Translations under genes and position numbers: made by a program
Part shown: piece after piece, positions 24,692 through 33,587 of the stretch
Position numbering within the stretch: the stretch's first letter is position 1
How the letters are laid out: every line of letters starts with the position of its first letter
The notes under the pieces: generated by a model
Told to the model about the DNA's origin: nothing
The model's database searches: none
What the model saw: only the letters and a program-made list of their open reading frames with translations
Source of the DNA: Dactylosporangium siamense
GTDB lineage: Bacteria > Actinomycetota > Actinomycetes > Mycobacteriales > Micromonosporaceae
DNA: 64,000 nucleotides
Direction: 5' to 3'
Assembly (NCBI RefSeq): GCF_016862795.1
Contig: NZ_BONQ01000172.1
Span: 35,493 to 99,492 of the forward strand

Positions 24692-25720
24692 CTACGCGGT
24701 GAAGAAGTGGCTGAGGCCGAGGCCGCGCAGGCCGCGCCGATACGCGACGGAGCTGCGGTCGGCGGCGATGTTGACCTCGATGCGCGGGTCGAGGGGCAGG
24801 TTCTCGGGCTGCTGCACCTCGACGATGCGCCGGTCCTCCTCAAAGACCCGCAGGTTGAAGTCGAAGATCTCCTGCGCCGGCTGGCCGGTGTTGAAGTCCT
24901 TCGCGATCGGCGCGAACATCCGGGTGCGGCGCGCCGAGACCGGCGAGGCGGCGTTCATGATGCACAGCCGGCCGCCGTCGGGGAAGTGCACGACCAGGGT
25001 CGCGGTGAACGGCAGGTGCAGCGCGAACCGGCGCAGCCACAGGAAGCCGGGCGGTGCCGGGTTCGGCACGCCGTGCGGGACGTTGGGCACGGTGGACCAG
25101 TAGTCGACGGTGAACCCGTCGGCGGTGCTGACCGGGTTGTACGCGGGCACCTCCACGTCGCCGGGGTCGCCGAACGTGTCCAGGTGCACGAAGCCGAAGT
25201 GGGCCACGTCCAGGAACCCCTCGACCTGCCGTCCGGCGAACGCGGCCACGTCGAACGGCGGGCACGTCACCCGCTGGAAGCCGGGCTCCTCCCACCCGGG
25301 CATCGGCGGCACGCCGTCAGTGACGCCGGTCAGGGTCGTCCAGATCAGGCCGTACCGCTCGACGACCGGATACGTGCGCAGGTGCAGTCGCGCCGGGATC
25401 TTCGCCGTGGGGTGTGCCGGCACCGCGACACACGTCCCGCCGGCGCCGAAGCGAAGCCCGTGGTAGGCGCAGGCGATGGCGGTACCGTCGCCGACGCCGA
25501 ACGACAACGGCACGCCTCGATGTGGGCAGAGATCATCGGCAACGACCACGGTGTCACCGGCGCGGTAGACGACCAGTTGCGCGTCGAGCAGTGTCGCCGC
25601 GACCGGAGCGGCGCCGACGTCCGCGCAGCGGGCGACCGGATACCAGCCGCGGGCGAGCACGGCCCAGTCGGCCGGCTCGAAGGTGCAGTTGCGGGGCAGC
25701 GCAACATCGACGATGGTCAT
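24692..25720 (-). CDS. Rieske non-heme iron oxygenase, large subunit
   Basis: This 342-residue protein has the Rieske [2Fe-2S] ligands in LCPHRGVPLSFGVG and CAYHGLRFG (CxH...CxxH). The mononuclear iron site is visible as VEGFLDVAHFGFVH (Asp and two His). Such enzymes hydroxylate or demethylate aromatic or heterocyclic compounds using electrons from a separate reductase, not seen here. Coupling to a purine-type deaminase suggests a purine or N-heterocycle substrate, but this is inference. Its ATG overlaps a small upstream ORF. Confidence 0.88.
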   Translation of the reverse strand: MTIVDVALPRNCTFEPADWAVLARGWYPVARCADVGAAPVAATLLDAQLVVYRAGDTVVVADDLCPHRGVPLSFGVGDGTAIACAYHGLRFGAGGTCVAVPAHPTAKIPARLHLRTYPVVERYGLIWTTLTGVTDGVPPMPGWEEPGFQRVTCPPFDVAAFAGRQVEGFLDVAHFGFVHLDTFGDPGDVEVPAYNPVSTADGFTVDYWSTVPNVPHGVPNPAPPGFLWLRRFALHLPFTATLVVHFPDGGRLCIMNAASPVSARRTRMFAPIAKDFNTGQPAQEIFDFNLRVFEEDRRIVEVQQPENLPLDPRIEVNIAADRSSVAYRRGLRGLGLSHFFTA

Positions 25721-25839
25721 CGCAATGGCTCCAGGGACGTGCGGAGGGCAGGGTGGACCGCGGGTTCAGCGCTGCGGTTGCCAGCCGTGCGCGACCCGGC
25801 CACGGGTCCACGCGCTTTGGTGGGTGCGGCGGCGCACAT
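25717..25839 (-). CDS. Small ORF in the Rieske leader
   Basis: A 40-codon frame (begins MCAAAPTKARGPVAGSRTAG) ends with its TGA overlapping the Rieske ATG (ATGA). A textbook GAGGAGGTGA lies at about 25,853-25,862. That site is spaced even better for an alternative GTG at 25846, which gives a 26-residue Arg-rich peptide ending at 25766. Either product could be a leader peptide controlling the oxygenase. Expression is unproven. Confidence 0.38.
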   Translation of the reverse strand: MCAAAPTKARGPVAGSRTAGNRSAEPAVHPALRTSLEPLR

Positions 25840-26059
25840 CGGTCACCTGCACTCACCTCCTCGACGCGTCGTCCCGCCCATGCTGCGCGTGCGGCGTTTC
25901 ACCGAGGTTTCCGCGATGTTGGATCCTGGACGTGGTCGCGGGCGCTCACAGCGGCCGGATCCGGTTCGGGAGGTCTTGGTTGCACGCGCGAACCCGGAAC
26001 GGCACACCGTGGACACCCCGCTGCGGTGCGGTACTGGCATGCCCGCCGCAGGAGTACAG

Positions 26060-27229
26060 GTGATCGCAGGCCCGCGCCGGCACGCGGGCCTGTCCTGGGC
26101 GCAGGCGTACGCCACCGCGTGGCAGGTCGGGCGGCCGCTCGCACCGGTGTCGCTGCCGGTCGGCGACGCGCTGCGGCACGTGCTCGCGGCGCCGGTCGAG
26201 GCGCGCACGGCGGCGCCGGCCTTCGACGCCGCCGCGATGGACGGATACGCGGTCGCCGGTGCCGGACCGTGGCGGGTCGCCGGCAGGGTGCTCGCCGGTG
26301 ATCCGGAGCCGGTGGCGCGGCTCGATCACGGCGACGCGGTCGAGATCGCCACCGGTGCCCGCGTGCCCGCCGGTGCCGAGGCGGTGCTGCCGTATGAGGA
26401 CTGCCACCGGTGCGGCGACACGGTCCGCGGAACGCGGACCACGCGGACCCACATCCGGCGGGCCGGCGAGGACACCGCGCCCGGCGACCTGCTCGCACCC
26501 GCCGGACGGGTGCTGACGGCGACGGCGGCGGCGGCCGCTGCCCAGGTCGGCGTCGAGCGGGTCCGGGTGCGTCCCCGGCCGGGCGTCGACGTGCTCGTCA
26601 CCGGCGACGAGGTGGTCCTGCACGGCCGTCCCGGACCGGGACAGGTCCGGGACGTGTTCGCGCCCCTCGTCACCGCGATCACCGACCGGGCGGGCGGGCG
26701 GCTCCGCACGTATCGCCGCGTCGAGGACGACCCGACCGCGTTGCGGGCGGCGATCGACACCTCGGATGCTCCGGTACTGGTCGTCACCGGCTCGTCGTCC
26801 GTCGGCGTCGCGGACCACCTCCACGACGTCCTCGCCGAGCGGTCGGCGACCTGGCACGTCGACGGCGTGGCGTGCCGGCCCGGCCATCCGCAGGCCCTCG
26901 CCCGCACGGCCGACGGACGGTGGGTCGTCGGTCTGCCCGGCAACCCGTACGCCGGGCTGGTCGCCGCCCTCACCCTCCTCGAACCGCTGCTGGCTGCCCT
27001 TGCCGGGCACCGCCGCCGCCCGCTGCCGGTGGCCCCGGTCTCCGGCACCGTCAAGCTCTTCCCGGGCGGATGCCGGATCGTGCCGGTCGAAACGGTCGAC
27101 GACGGTGCCCGCATCGTGCCCGGCGCCCGGTCAGGGAGCCTGCGCGCGGCCGCCTCGGCCGACGCGCTCGCCGTCCTCGACGCCGGCTGGGCCACCGGCA
27201 CGCCGGCGCCGCTGCTGCGCCTCCCCTGA
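26060..27229 (+). CDS. moeA: Molybdopterin molybdotransferase MoeA-like protein
   Basis: This 389-residue protein has MoeA signatures: APAFDAAAMDGYAVAGAGPW (catalytic Asp), EIATGARVPAGAEAVLPYED, DVLVTGDEVV, the GSSSVGVADHLHDVLAE region and VGLPGNPYAGLVAALTLLEP (PGNP). It inserts molybdate into adenylated molybdopterin in the cytosol. It is slightly shorter than the usual 400-410 residues. GGAG five bases upstream favours GTG 26060 over ATG 26039. No other molybdopterin gene is next to it, so it is probably a second, accessory MoeA. Confidence 0.88.
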   Translation: MIAGPRRHAGLSWAQAYATAWQVGRPLAPVSLPVGDALRHVLAAPVEARTAAPAFDAAAMDGYAVAGAGPWRVAGRVLAGDPEPVARLDHGDAVEIATGARVPAGAEAVLPYEDCHRCGDTVRGTRTTRTHIRRAGEDTAPGDLLAPAGRVLTATAAAAAAQVGVERVRVRPRPGVDVLVTGDEVVLHGRPGPGQVRDVFAPLVTAITDRAGGRLRTYRRVEDDPTALRAAIDTSDAPVLVVTGSSSVGVADHLHDVLAERSATWHVDGVACRPGHPQALARTADGRWVVGLPGNPYAGLVAALTLLEPLLAALAGHRRRPLPVAPVSGTVKLFPGGCRIVPVETVDDGARIVPGARSGSLRAAASADALAVLDAGWATGTPAPLLRLP

Positions 27230-27416
27230 CGAGCCGCTGCTGTTCGATGGCAGTTCGGCCACCGGCGCGCGCCGACCGGCCATCGAGAACCGGACATGTC
27301 GCGGAACGGCGGGACCGCACCGATGTGGCAGGTTCGGCTGCGGCGGACCTGCGGCGTGGACGGGGCGGGTTGCGGGTCGCTGGGACAATGTCGCTGTCGA
27401 TTGGCGGAGGTGCTGC

Positions 27417-27827
27417 GTGACCGGTGTCGAAGTAATCGTGGCCGCGCTGGTGGCCGGTTCGGCCGCCGGCTCGTCGGATGCGGCGAAGTCGGTGATCACC
27501 GACGCGTACACCGGGTTGCGTGACGCGCTGCGGCGGCGGTTGGCCGGGCGGCGCGCGGCCGTCGAGACGCTGGACGCGGTCGAAACCGATCCGCAGGTGT
27601 GGCGGGCCCGGCTGGGCGGCGCACTGACCGAGTCCGGCGCCGACCGGGACGAGCAGGTCCTCGCCGCCGCGCGCCGGTTGCTGGAGGCGGCGGACCGGGG
27701 TGTCGTGATCGAGGATCACGGGGTCCACATCGGCACGTCGTACGGGCCCAGCGCGAGCACGATCAACGGCAATGTCTCGGTCACCTACGGGCAGGTGCCC
27801 GTCCCCCCGTCGGGGCCAGTGGCGTAG
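27417..27827 (+). CDS. Helical protein with C-terminal RHIM-like motif (partner or 5' half of the NTPase)
   Basis: This 136-residue protein opens with an alanine-rich, partly hydrophobic helix (VEVIVAALVAGSAAGSSDAA), then YTGLRDALRRRLAG and VWRARLGGALTESGADRDEQ. It ends with GVHIG and INGNVSVTYG. The same N-terminal domain is common in actinobacteria, where it often ends in GVQVG-type motifs resembling RHIM amyloid sequences. A GGAGG site six bases before the GTG gives a firm start. A slippery CCCCCCG heptamer at 27803-27809, in the frame X_XXY_YYZ, could shift ribosomes by -1 into the NTPase frame just before the TAG. It is either a separate small partner or the head of a fused receptor. Confidence 0.72.
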   Translation: MTGVEVIVAALVAGSAAGSSDAAKSVITDAYTGLRDALRRRLAGRRAAVETLDAVETDPQVWRARLGGALTESGADRDEQVLAAARRLLEAADRGVVIEDHGVHIGTSYGPSASTINGNVSVTYGQVPVPPSGPVA

Positions 27828-27889
27828 CGGGGTCGTCCGCCGCTGGTGCCAGCTCCATCGATCCTGCCAACAGCTTCGGTCCGGTCGGC

Positions 27890-30800
27890 GTGTTCCACGG
27901 GCCGGTCGACGTCCGTGCCTACGTCAGCGCCACGCCTTCGGTGCCGCGTTCGGCGTACCTGCGGCAGGTCGCCCGGATCGCCCCGCCGGTGCTTCGCGGG
28001 CGGCAGTCCGAACTGGCCGCGCTGACCGCGTTCTGCACCGACGCGGACGCGGCGCCGTACGTGTGGTGGCGGGCCGACGCGTGGGCCGGCAAGTCGGCGC
28101 TGCTGTCCTGGTTCGTCCTGCACCCGCCGGCCGGTGTGCGGGTGGTGTCGTTCTTCATCTCCAGCCGGTTCGCCGGGCAGAGCGACCGGACCGCCTTCAC
28201 CGAAGTGGTGCTCGAGCAACTGGCCACGCTCCTGCACGAGCCGCTGCCGGCGCTGCTGACCGACGCGACCCGCGAGGCACACCTCCTGGACCTGCTGGCC
28301 CGCGCCGCCCGGCACTGCCGCGGGCAGGGCCAGCGGCTGGTCCTCGTGGTCGACGGGCTGGACGAGGACCAGGAGCTCGCCGCCGGACCGCACGGGCACA
28401 GCATCGCCGCGCTGCTGCCCGCGCAGCCACCGGCCGGGATCCGCGTGGTGGTGAGCGGCCGGCCGAACCCGCGACTACCGTCCGACGTGCCGGCCGGCCA
28501 TCCGTTGCGCGACCGGCAGGTCATCCGTGACCTGGCGGCGTCGCCGCATGCTGCGGTACAGCGGGACGAGGCGCGCCGCGAGCTCCACCGGCTGCTGCAC
28601 GGCACCGTGTTGGAACAGGATCTGCTGGGCCTGCTGGTGACCGCCCGGGGTGGCCTGCGCGCCGCCGACCTCGCCGAGCTCACCGGCACGGAACACTGGC
28701 AGGTCGAGGAGCGCCTGGCCGGGTCGTCGGCCCGCACGTTCTCGCCGCGGCCGGGCCTGTGGCGGGCGGAGGAGACGGTCTACGTGCTGGCCCACGACGG
28801 GCTGCAGGAGCAGGCCGTGATGTACCTCGCCGACCGGCTCGACGGATACCGGCGGCGCCTCCACGGGTGGGCCGAGACCCGCCGCAGCCGCGGTTGGCGG
28901 GACGGGCCGCCCGAGTATCTCCTGCGTGGCTACTTCGAGCTGCTGCGGGCCGGCGGCGAGCTGTCCCGGATGCTCGTCTGGGCGACCGACGCCGCACGCC
29001 ACGAGTGGATGCTCAGGGCCACCGGCGGCGACGCGGCGGCCCTCACCGAGATCGCCGTCGTGAACACCCGCGCGCTGGACGAGTCGCCGCCGGACCTTGT
29101 GGCGTTGACCCGTCTCGCGTTCCATCGCAACCGGTTGAGCAGCCGCAACGAGGGCATGCCCCGCGCGCTGCCGGTGGTGTGGGCCGTGCTCGGCGAACCG
29201 GATCGGGCCGAGGCGAAGGCGCGGTCGATCGGGCCGCCGGACAGGATGGCGCAGGCGCTGGCGTCGGTCGCGATCGCGGTGGCCGACGCCGGCGACGTCG
29301 AGCGGGCCGCCGCCGTCGCCGAAACGATCACCGACGCGTCCGAGCGGGATCGGGCGATGGCCGGCATCGTCAATGCCCTGGCGGTGTCCGGCGACGTCGA
29401 GCGGGCCGAGGCGCTCGCGCGCACCGCGATCCAGCCGGACCCGACCCGCCGGTCCCGGGAACGCCGCCGCGCAGCGGTGCCACCGCCGGCGCCCGGTCCG
29501 CTGACCCGGGCGGCGCTGCCCCCGGTCGCGGCGGCACTGGTCCGCGCCGGTGACCTGGATCGCGCCCTCGCGCTGGTGGGCGCCCACCCGCAGCTCGTCG
29601 AAGCGCTGGCCGACACCGGGGACGTCGAACGGGCCGAGGCGGTCGCAGCCGCCATCACCGAGCCGGCCGGACGGGCGGAGGCGATGACCGCGGTCGCCGT
29701 CGCGTTGACGCGGTCCGGTCGCGCCGACCGCGCGCTGCTCCTGGTCGACTCGCACGTCTCCGGCTTGGCCCGGGTTGCCGTTGCCCTCGCCGACGCCGGC
29801 GACGCCGGCACCGCCCGCCTGGTGGCGGAGCGTGCGGTGGCCGCCCTCGCGCTCAGCCTCAACGACAGGCAGCCGACCTCGGCGCTGGTCGCGGTCGCCG
29901 ACGCCATGACCCGCACCGGCGGCGGCGATCGCGTGCTCGGCCTGGCGCAGCTGATCCCCGACAACGATCAGAAGATCACGATGCAGCTCGCGGTCGCCGC
30001 GGCACTGGCCAGCGCCGGCGATGCCGAGCGGGCGGAGACCGTCGCACGCGCGGTGCCCACCCCGTCCTGGTGGTCGGGGACGCACACCCGTACACCACCG
30101 GAAAGCGATGAGGCGGCGCTGTTCGCCGACTACGGCAACCCCCACGGTGCGGCCCGGTGGGCCGGGATGATGGCGCGGGTCGTCGCCGCGCTCGGCCGGA
30201 CCGGCGACGTCGACCGCGCGCGTTCCCTGTCCGGCGCGGCGAGGAACCCCGGCCAGCAGGCACAGATCCTGACCGCGCTGGCCCACGCGCTCGCCGTCGC
30301 CGGTCGCACCGACGTGGCGCGGGCCGTGGCCCTGGACGCGGAGACCACCACGCATACGTCCAATCCGACCATCCGCAGTCTTCAGCTCTTCCAATTCGCC
30401 CAGGCACTGGTCCAGATCGGAGACGTCGAACGAGCCGTCGCCATCGCTCCCCAGATCGACAAGGACTTCCGGAAGTACGTGCTCGCTGACATCGCCGTCG
30501 CCACCGCCCGTTCCGGCGACGCCGATGCCGCGGAACGCGCCATGCGCCAGGTGAAGGAGCGCGGCCTGCGGGCGCGGACGCTCGCCGACGTCGCCGTCGC
30601 CCTGGCTCAGGCGGGCAACGTCGACGCGGCCCGCGAGGCCGCCGATCGCGCCGAGGCACTCGCCCCGACCATCCGCTATCCCTTCCAGCGGGTCTGGGCG
30701 CTCACTGAGACCGCCGTCGCCTTCGCGCACGTGGGCGACCCCGGCCACGCCATCGCGGTGGTCGACCGGATCGACAGCCGGCGCCGCCGGCCACGGGCGC

Positions 30801-31408
30801 TCGTCGAGGTCGTCGACGCGCTGATGGAGGCCGGTGACCAGGCGGCGGCACGCGACACCGCCCGGCATGCCGGGGCCGTCGCCCGGTCCGTCGAGTCCCG
30901 CGAACGGCAGGCGGAGGCCCTCGCCTGGGCGGCGGCCGCCATGGCCCGCGCCGATGACCTCGCCGCGGCGGTGCAGGTGGCCCGGCAGGCCGTGTCCGCG
31001 CTGCCCGACAAGCCGAAGGGCCTCGCCCAGGCCGAGGCGTTGGCCACCGCCGCGGTCGTGTTCGGCCAGGCCGGCGACACCCGCCGGGCGGAGAAGGCCG
31101 CACGCCGGGCGGCCCTCGCCGCCGACGAGACCGGTGACCCGGAGAAGCGCGCGGAGGCCCTGACCGCGGCGGCCGTCGCCTACGCCAAACTCGGTCTGCG
31201 TCACCGCGCCGAAGCGCTTGCCGGCACCGTCACCGACGACCGCGAGCGGATCGACACGCTGATCGAACTGGCCGACGCGATCCCGGACCACGCCGCCGAG
31301 CTGCTCGGCCGCGCACTCCAGCGCGGGACGTGGATCTACAGCATCGGCGGAATCGCCCGGCACTGCCCCGCGGCCGTCACCGCCGTCGCCGACGATCTGG
31401 GGATCTGA
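27890..31408 (+). CDS. Large STAND-type NTPase with helical repeats
   Basis: The visible frame gives about 1,172 residues. SAYLRQVARIAPPVLRGRQS precedes an NTPase with a degenerate Walker A (ADAWAGKSALLSW, residues 62-73) and Walker B LVLVVDGLDED (150-160). SGRPNP follows as the sensor region, and LAELTG with VYVALAHDG-like elements of a winged helix continue to about 330. Residues 460-1170 are dozens of short helical repeats built on AGDVERA...RA.ALA (TPR-like). This is NLR-like architecture: a sensor scaffold joined to an ATPase switch. No start with a ribosome site exists; GTG 27890 is the first possible, while the open frame back to 27810 joins the upstream gene by a -1 shift. Confidence 0.85.
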   Translation: MFHGPVDVRAYVSATPSVPRSAYLRQVARIAPPVLRGRQSELAALTAFCTDADAAPYVWWRADAWAGKSALLSWFVLHPPAGVRVVSFFISSRFAGQSDRTAFTEVVLEQLATLLHEPLPALLTDATREAHLLDLLARAARHCRGQGQRLVLVVDGLDEDQELAAGPHGHSIAALLPAQPPAGIRVVVSGRPNPRLPSDVPAGHPLRDRQVIRDLAASPHAAVQRDEARRELHRLLHGTVLEQDLLGLLVTARGGLRAADLAELTGTEHWQVEERLAGSSARTFSPRPGLWRAEETVYVLAHDGLQEQAVMYLADRLDGYRRRLHGWAETRRSRGWRDGPPEYLLRGYFELLRAGGELSRMLVWATDAARHEWMLRATGGDAAALTEIAVVNTRALDESPPDLVALTRLAFHRNRLSSRNEGMPRALPVVWAVLGEPDRAEAKARSIGPPDRMAQALASVAIAVADAGDVERAAAVAETITDASERDRAMAGIVNALAVSGDVERAEALARTAIQPDPTRRSRERRRAAVPPPAPGPLTRAALPPVAAALVRAGDLDRALALVGAHPQLVEALADTGDVERAEAVAAAITEPAGRAEAMTAVAVALTRSGRADRALLLVDSHVSGLARVAVALADAGDAGTARLVAERAVAALALSLNDRQPTSALVAVADAMTRTGGGDRVLGLAQLIPDNDQKITMQLAVAAALASAGDAERAETVARAVPTPSWWSGTHTRTPPESDEAALFADYGNPHGAARWAGMMARVVAALGRTGDVDRARSLSGAARNPGQQAQILTALAHALAVAGRTDVARAVALDAETTTHTSNPTIRSLQLFQFAQALVQIGDVERAVAIAPQIDKDFRKYVLADIAVATARSGDADAAERAMRQVKERGLRARTLADVAVALAQAGNVDAAREAADRAEALAPTIRYPFQRVWALTETAVAFAHVGDPGHAIAVVDRIDSRRRRPRALVEVVDALMEAGDQAAARDTARHAGAVARSVESRERQAEALAWAAAAMARADDLAAAVQVARQAVSALPDKPKGLAQAEALATAAVVFGQAGDTRRAEKAARRAALAADETGDPEKRAEALTAAAVAYAKLGLRHRAEALAGTVTDDRERIDTLIELADAIPDHAAELLGRALQRGTWIYSIGGIARHCPAAVTAVADDLGI

Positions 31409-31421
31409 CGTCCCTGCCGGC

Positions 31422-32360
31422 TCACCCGAGCAGCGCCTCGAACCGCGCAAGCCGGCCGAACATGTCGGGGAGGCCGCGGACGCCGTTGCGCGCGGACTCG
31501 CACGACAGCGCGAGGTCAGGGCCGGCGCCCGCCTCGACACCGGCGAGGCAGCGCAGGATGTTCCACCTCGTGAACCCCAGCCAGCCGCCGATCATGAACA
31601 CGAACCAGCTCGGCCCCGGCGGCGGCAGTGCTCCACCCCCTGCGACGTAGCCGTCGAGGACCGACCGGAAGATGGTGGGCTCGATGACGTCGAAGCCTCG
31701 CCCCTTCGCGAGGCTCAGCGCGGTCGAGCCGAGCTCACCGGACAGGTCGAGCGGCCCCGAGAGCTCCCAGTCGAGCACCACCGGCCGGCCGTGCCGAGCG
31801 AGCAGGTTCCACGGCTGGATGTCCCGGTGGGTCAGCACGACGGGGCCCGGCCGTTCGCAGGTGTCGACGAGGTGGGCGATCGCGAGGAACGTCTCGACGT
31901 GCCCGGCGAGTTCGGCGGCCCACGGCTGCCCGGTCGCCGCCGCCCGCGCGGCGAGCTCGGGCCAGTCCTGTGGCGTCGGCTCCTCGACCGGCACGTGGGT
32001 CCACTCGACGTCGAGCGCGTGGATGCGCGCGAGGATCTCACCGATCTCGAACGCGTACGCCGCCGACACCGGCGCCTCGGGCACCTTCTCCCCCTCGACC
32101 CACCGGTGGACGAGGGTGCGGTCGCCGGCCGAGATCGGCTCCGGCATCGGGATGCCGGCGGCGAAGGCCGCCCGCTCGAACCTGAACACGTCCTCGAGGT
32201 GATACGTCGAGCGGCGGTCGGCGAGGTTCAGCTCCTTCACCGCGAACGACCCCTGGTCGGTGTCGAGCCGATACATGCGGTTGGCGAACCCGCCGTGGAC
32301 ACGGGTCATCGGCCCGATCGGCGCGCCGAGATGCGCAAGATCGTCGTCTGCGGTCACCAC
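31422..32360 (-). CDS. Aminoglycoside-phosphotransferase-like kinase
   Basis: This protein of about 312 residues has the APH fold: glycine-loop region TRVHGGFANRMYRLDTDQGS, catalytic loop VVLTHRDIQPWNLLARHGRP (HxDxxxxN) and the metal Asp in VVLDWELSGPLD. It should phosphorylate a small hydroxyl-bearing molecule; resistance is possible but the substrate is unknown. I place the start at GTG 32360, just after the GNAT stop and 11 bases from GGGAGG; an upstream GTG at 32396 would overlap the GNAT gene by 32 bp. The two genes form an operon. Confidence 0.85.
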   Translation of the reverse strand: MVTADDDLAHLGAPIGPMTRVHGGFANRMYRLDTDQGSFAVKELNLADRRSTYHLEDVFRFERAAFAAGIPMPEPISAGDRTLVHRWVEGEKVPEAPVSAAYAFEIGEILARIHALDVEWTHVPVEEPTPQDWPELAARAAATGQPWAAELAGHVETFLAIAHLVDTCERPGPVVLTHRDIQPWNLLARHGRPVVLDWELSGPLDLSGELGSTALSLAKGRGFDVIEPTIFRSVLDGYVAGGGALPPPGPSWFVFMIGGWLGFTRWNILRCLAGVEAGAGPDLALSCESARNGVRGLPDMFGRLARFEALLG

Positions 32361-32364
32361 GCGA

Positions 32365-32970
32365 TCATCCGCCTCCCGGCGCTCGTCCGGCCGCACGCTC
32401 CGACGCGATCAGCACTTCCAACCGCTCCAGCTCAGGGTCGCGCAGACCGACCGTTTCAGTGGTCCAGAACGCCTCGGGATAGATCAGCCGGCCGACCATC
32501 CACGGCTGGTGCGACGAAAGCAGCGCCACCAGGAACCCCGGGTCCGGGACGCGCGTCGAGGGCGGGTCGAACCCGAGAGGGGAGGCGAAGGTGAACCCGC
32601 GCCGTCCGTAGTACTCCGGGCTGCCCTCGAGGAAAACGGCCGGCGCGCCACGATCCGCGGCGGTCTCCAGCGCCGCCGCGACCAACGCGGTGCCGATGCC
32701 CTTGCGCTGGAGGTCGGGACGCACCGACAGCGGGGAGAGCACCATCACCTCGACCAGCTCGCGTCGAGCGTCCACCCAGCCGCGGGAGAGACCGACGTGC
32801 CCGACCAGCTCCCCGTCGACAACAGCGACCAAGCTCGCCCGAGCCGCTCCGCTGGTCTGCAGGGCTCGCATCATCTGCACGACGCGCCCGTCCGGTGGCT
32901 CACCGAATGCCGCCGAGACGACCTCCTCGGCAACCAGCTCTTCAGCCGGCATCACACTACGGATCTCCAT
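32365..32970 (-). CDS. GNAT N-acetyltransferase
   Basis: This 201-residue protein carries the GNAT core VMVLSPLSVRPDLQRKGIGT followed by ALVAAALETA, the acetyl-CoA pyrophosphate loop, and later VFLEGSPEYYGRRGFTFASP. It resembles YhbS-type predicted acetyltransferases. TAGGGT six bases before the ATG suggests a leaderless transcript that also serves the APH-like kinase. Acceptor unknown. Confidence 0.9.
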   Translation of the reverse strand: MEIRSVMPAEELVAEEVVSAAFGEPPDGRVVQMMRALQTSGAARASLVAVVDGELVGHVGLSRGWVDARRELVEVMVLSPLSVRPDLQRKGIGTALVAAALETAADRGAPAVFLEGSPEYYGRRGFTFASPLGFDPPSTRVPDPGFLVALLSSHQPWMVGRLIYPEAFWTTETVGLRDPELERLEVLIASERAAGRAPGGG

Positions 32971-33054
32971 GGCGCGACCCTAGTGTCAGCGGTCGGCCGG
33001 CGCACCGCATTTCCCGGGCTTCCACCTCGCGCCCCTCAGCGGGCGTGGCGGTCG

Positions 33055-33516
33055 TCAGGCCTGCGGGGAGACGGGACGTTCGAAGAAGGTCTCCAGCACC
33101 ACTGTGGCCTGCGTCCCGCTGACCCCGCCGATGGCGTAGATCCGGCGGAGCACGTCCTGCAGCTGTGCCGTGGTCGTCGTCCTGACCTTCACCAGGACCG
33201 ACGCGCTGCCGGCGATGACGTGCGCCTCGAGGATCTCGGGGAGCGCCGCGAAGTCGTCGGCCGAGTCACCCATCCACGAGGCCGAGTCGACCATCACGAA
33301 GGCGAGGACACCGCCGCCCACCGCGGCCGGGTCCACGTCGACCGTGGTGCGCCGGATGACGCCGCGTTCCCGCAGTTTCCGCACGCGCTCGTGGGCCGCG
33401 CCGGCGGAGAGACCGACGGCCTGCCCCAGCCCGGCATACGACTGGCCGGCGTCCTCCTGAAGCCTCGCCACCAGCGCCCGATCGATGTGATCCACGGATC
33501 TCCGTCCTGCCTTCAC
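33055..33516 (-). CDS. Lrp/AsnC-family regulator
   Basis: This 153-residue protein has an N-terminal HTH (HIDRALVARLQEDAGQSYAG then LSAGAAHERVRKLRERGVIR) and a RAM/AsnC effector domain ending VSGTQATVVLETFFERP. It should bind an amino acid or related metabolite and control nearby genes as an oligomer. It is divergent from the SMP-30 gene across 71 AT-richer bases, so that gene is the likely target. TATGGT lies eight bases before the GTG at 33516; an internal GTG at 33495 with GGAG is an alternative. Confidence 0.9.
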   Translation of the reverse strand: MKAGRRSVDHIDRALVARLQEDAGQSYAGLGQAVGLSAGAAHERVRKLRERGVIRRTTVDVDPAAVGGGVLAFVMVDSASWMGDSADDFAALPEILEAHVIAGSASVLVKVRTTTTAQLQDVLRRIYAIGGVSGTQATVVLETFFERPVSPQA

Positions 33517-33587
33517 CTGATTTCACCATACAGCATCCTTAGGTTTACGATCTGAGCTGAACAAGGTTCGGTTCGAAGGGAAGGTTC

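Noticed and set aside
24707..26058. N-terminal extension of the MoeA frame across the Rieske gene
   Set aside because: The extension is a shadow of the Rieske gene on the other strand; MoeA homology and a ribosome site start near 26,060.
25721..26059. Molybdenum-cofactor riboswitch upstream of MoeA or the Rieske gene
   Set aside because: No clear conserved riboswitch core could be recognised; a covariance-model search would settle it.
28475..31540. A 1,021-codon frame on the minus strand opposite the NTPase
   Set aside because: The plus-strand protein has clear NTPase motifs and regular repeats; the minus frame mirrors the repeats and has no recognisable fold.
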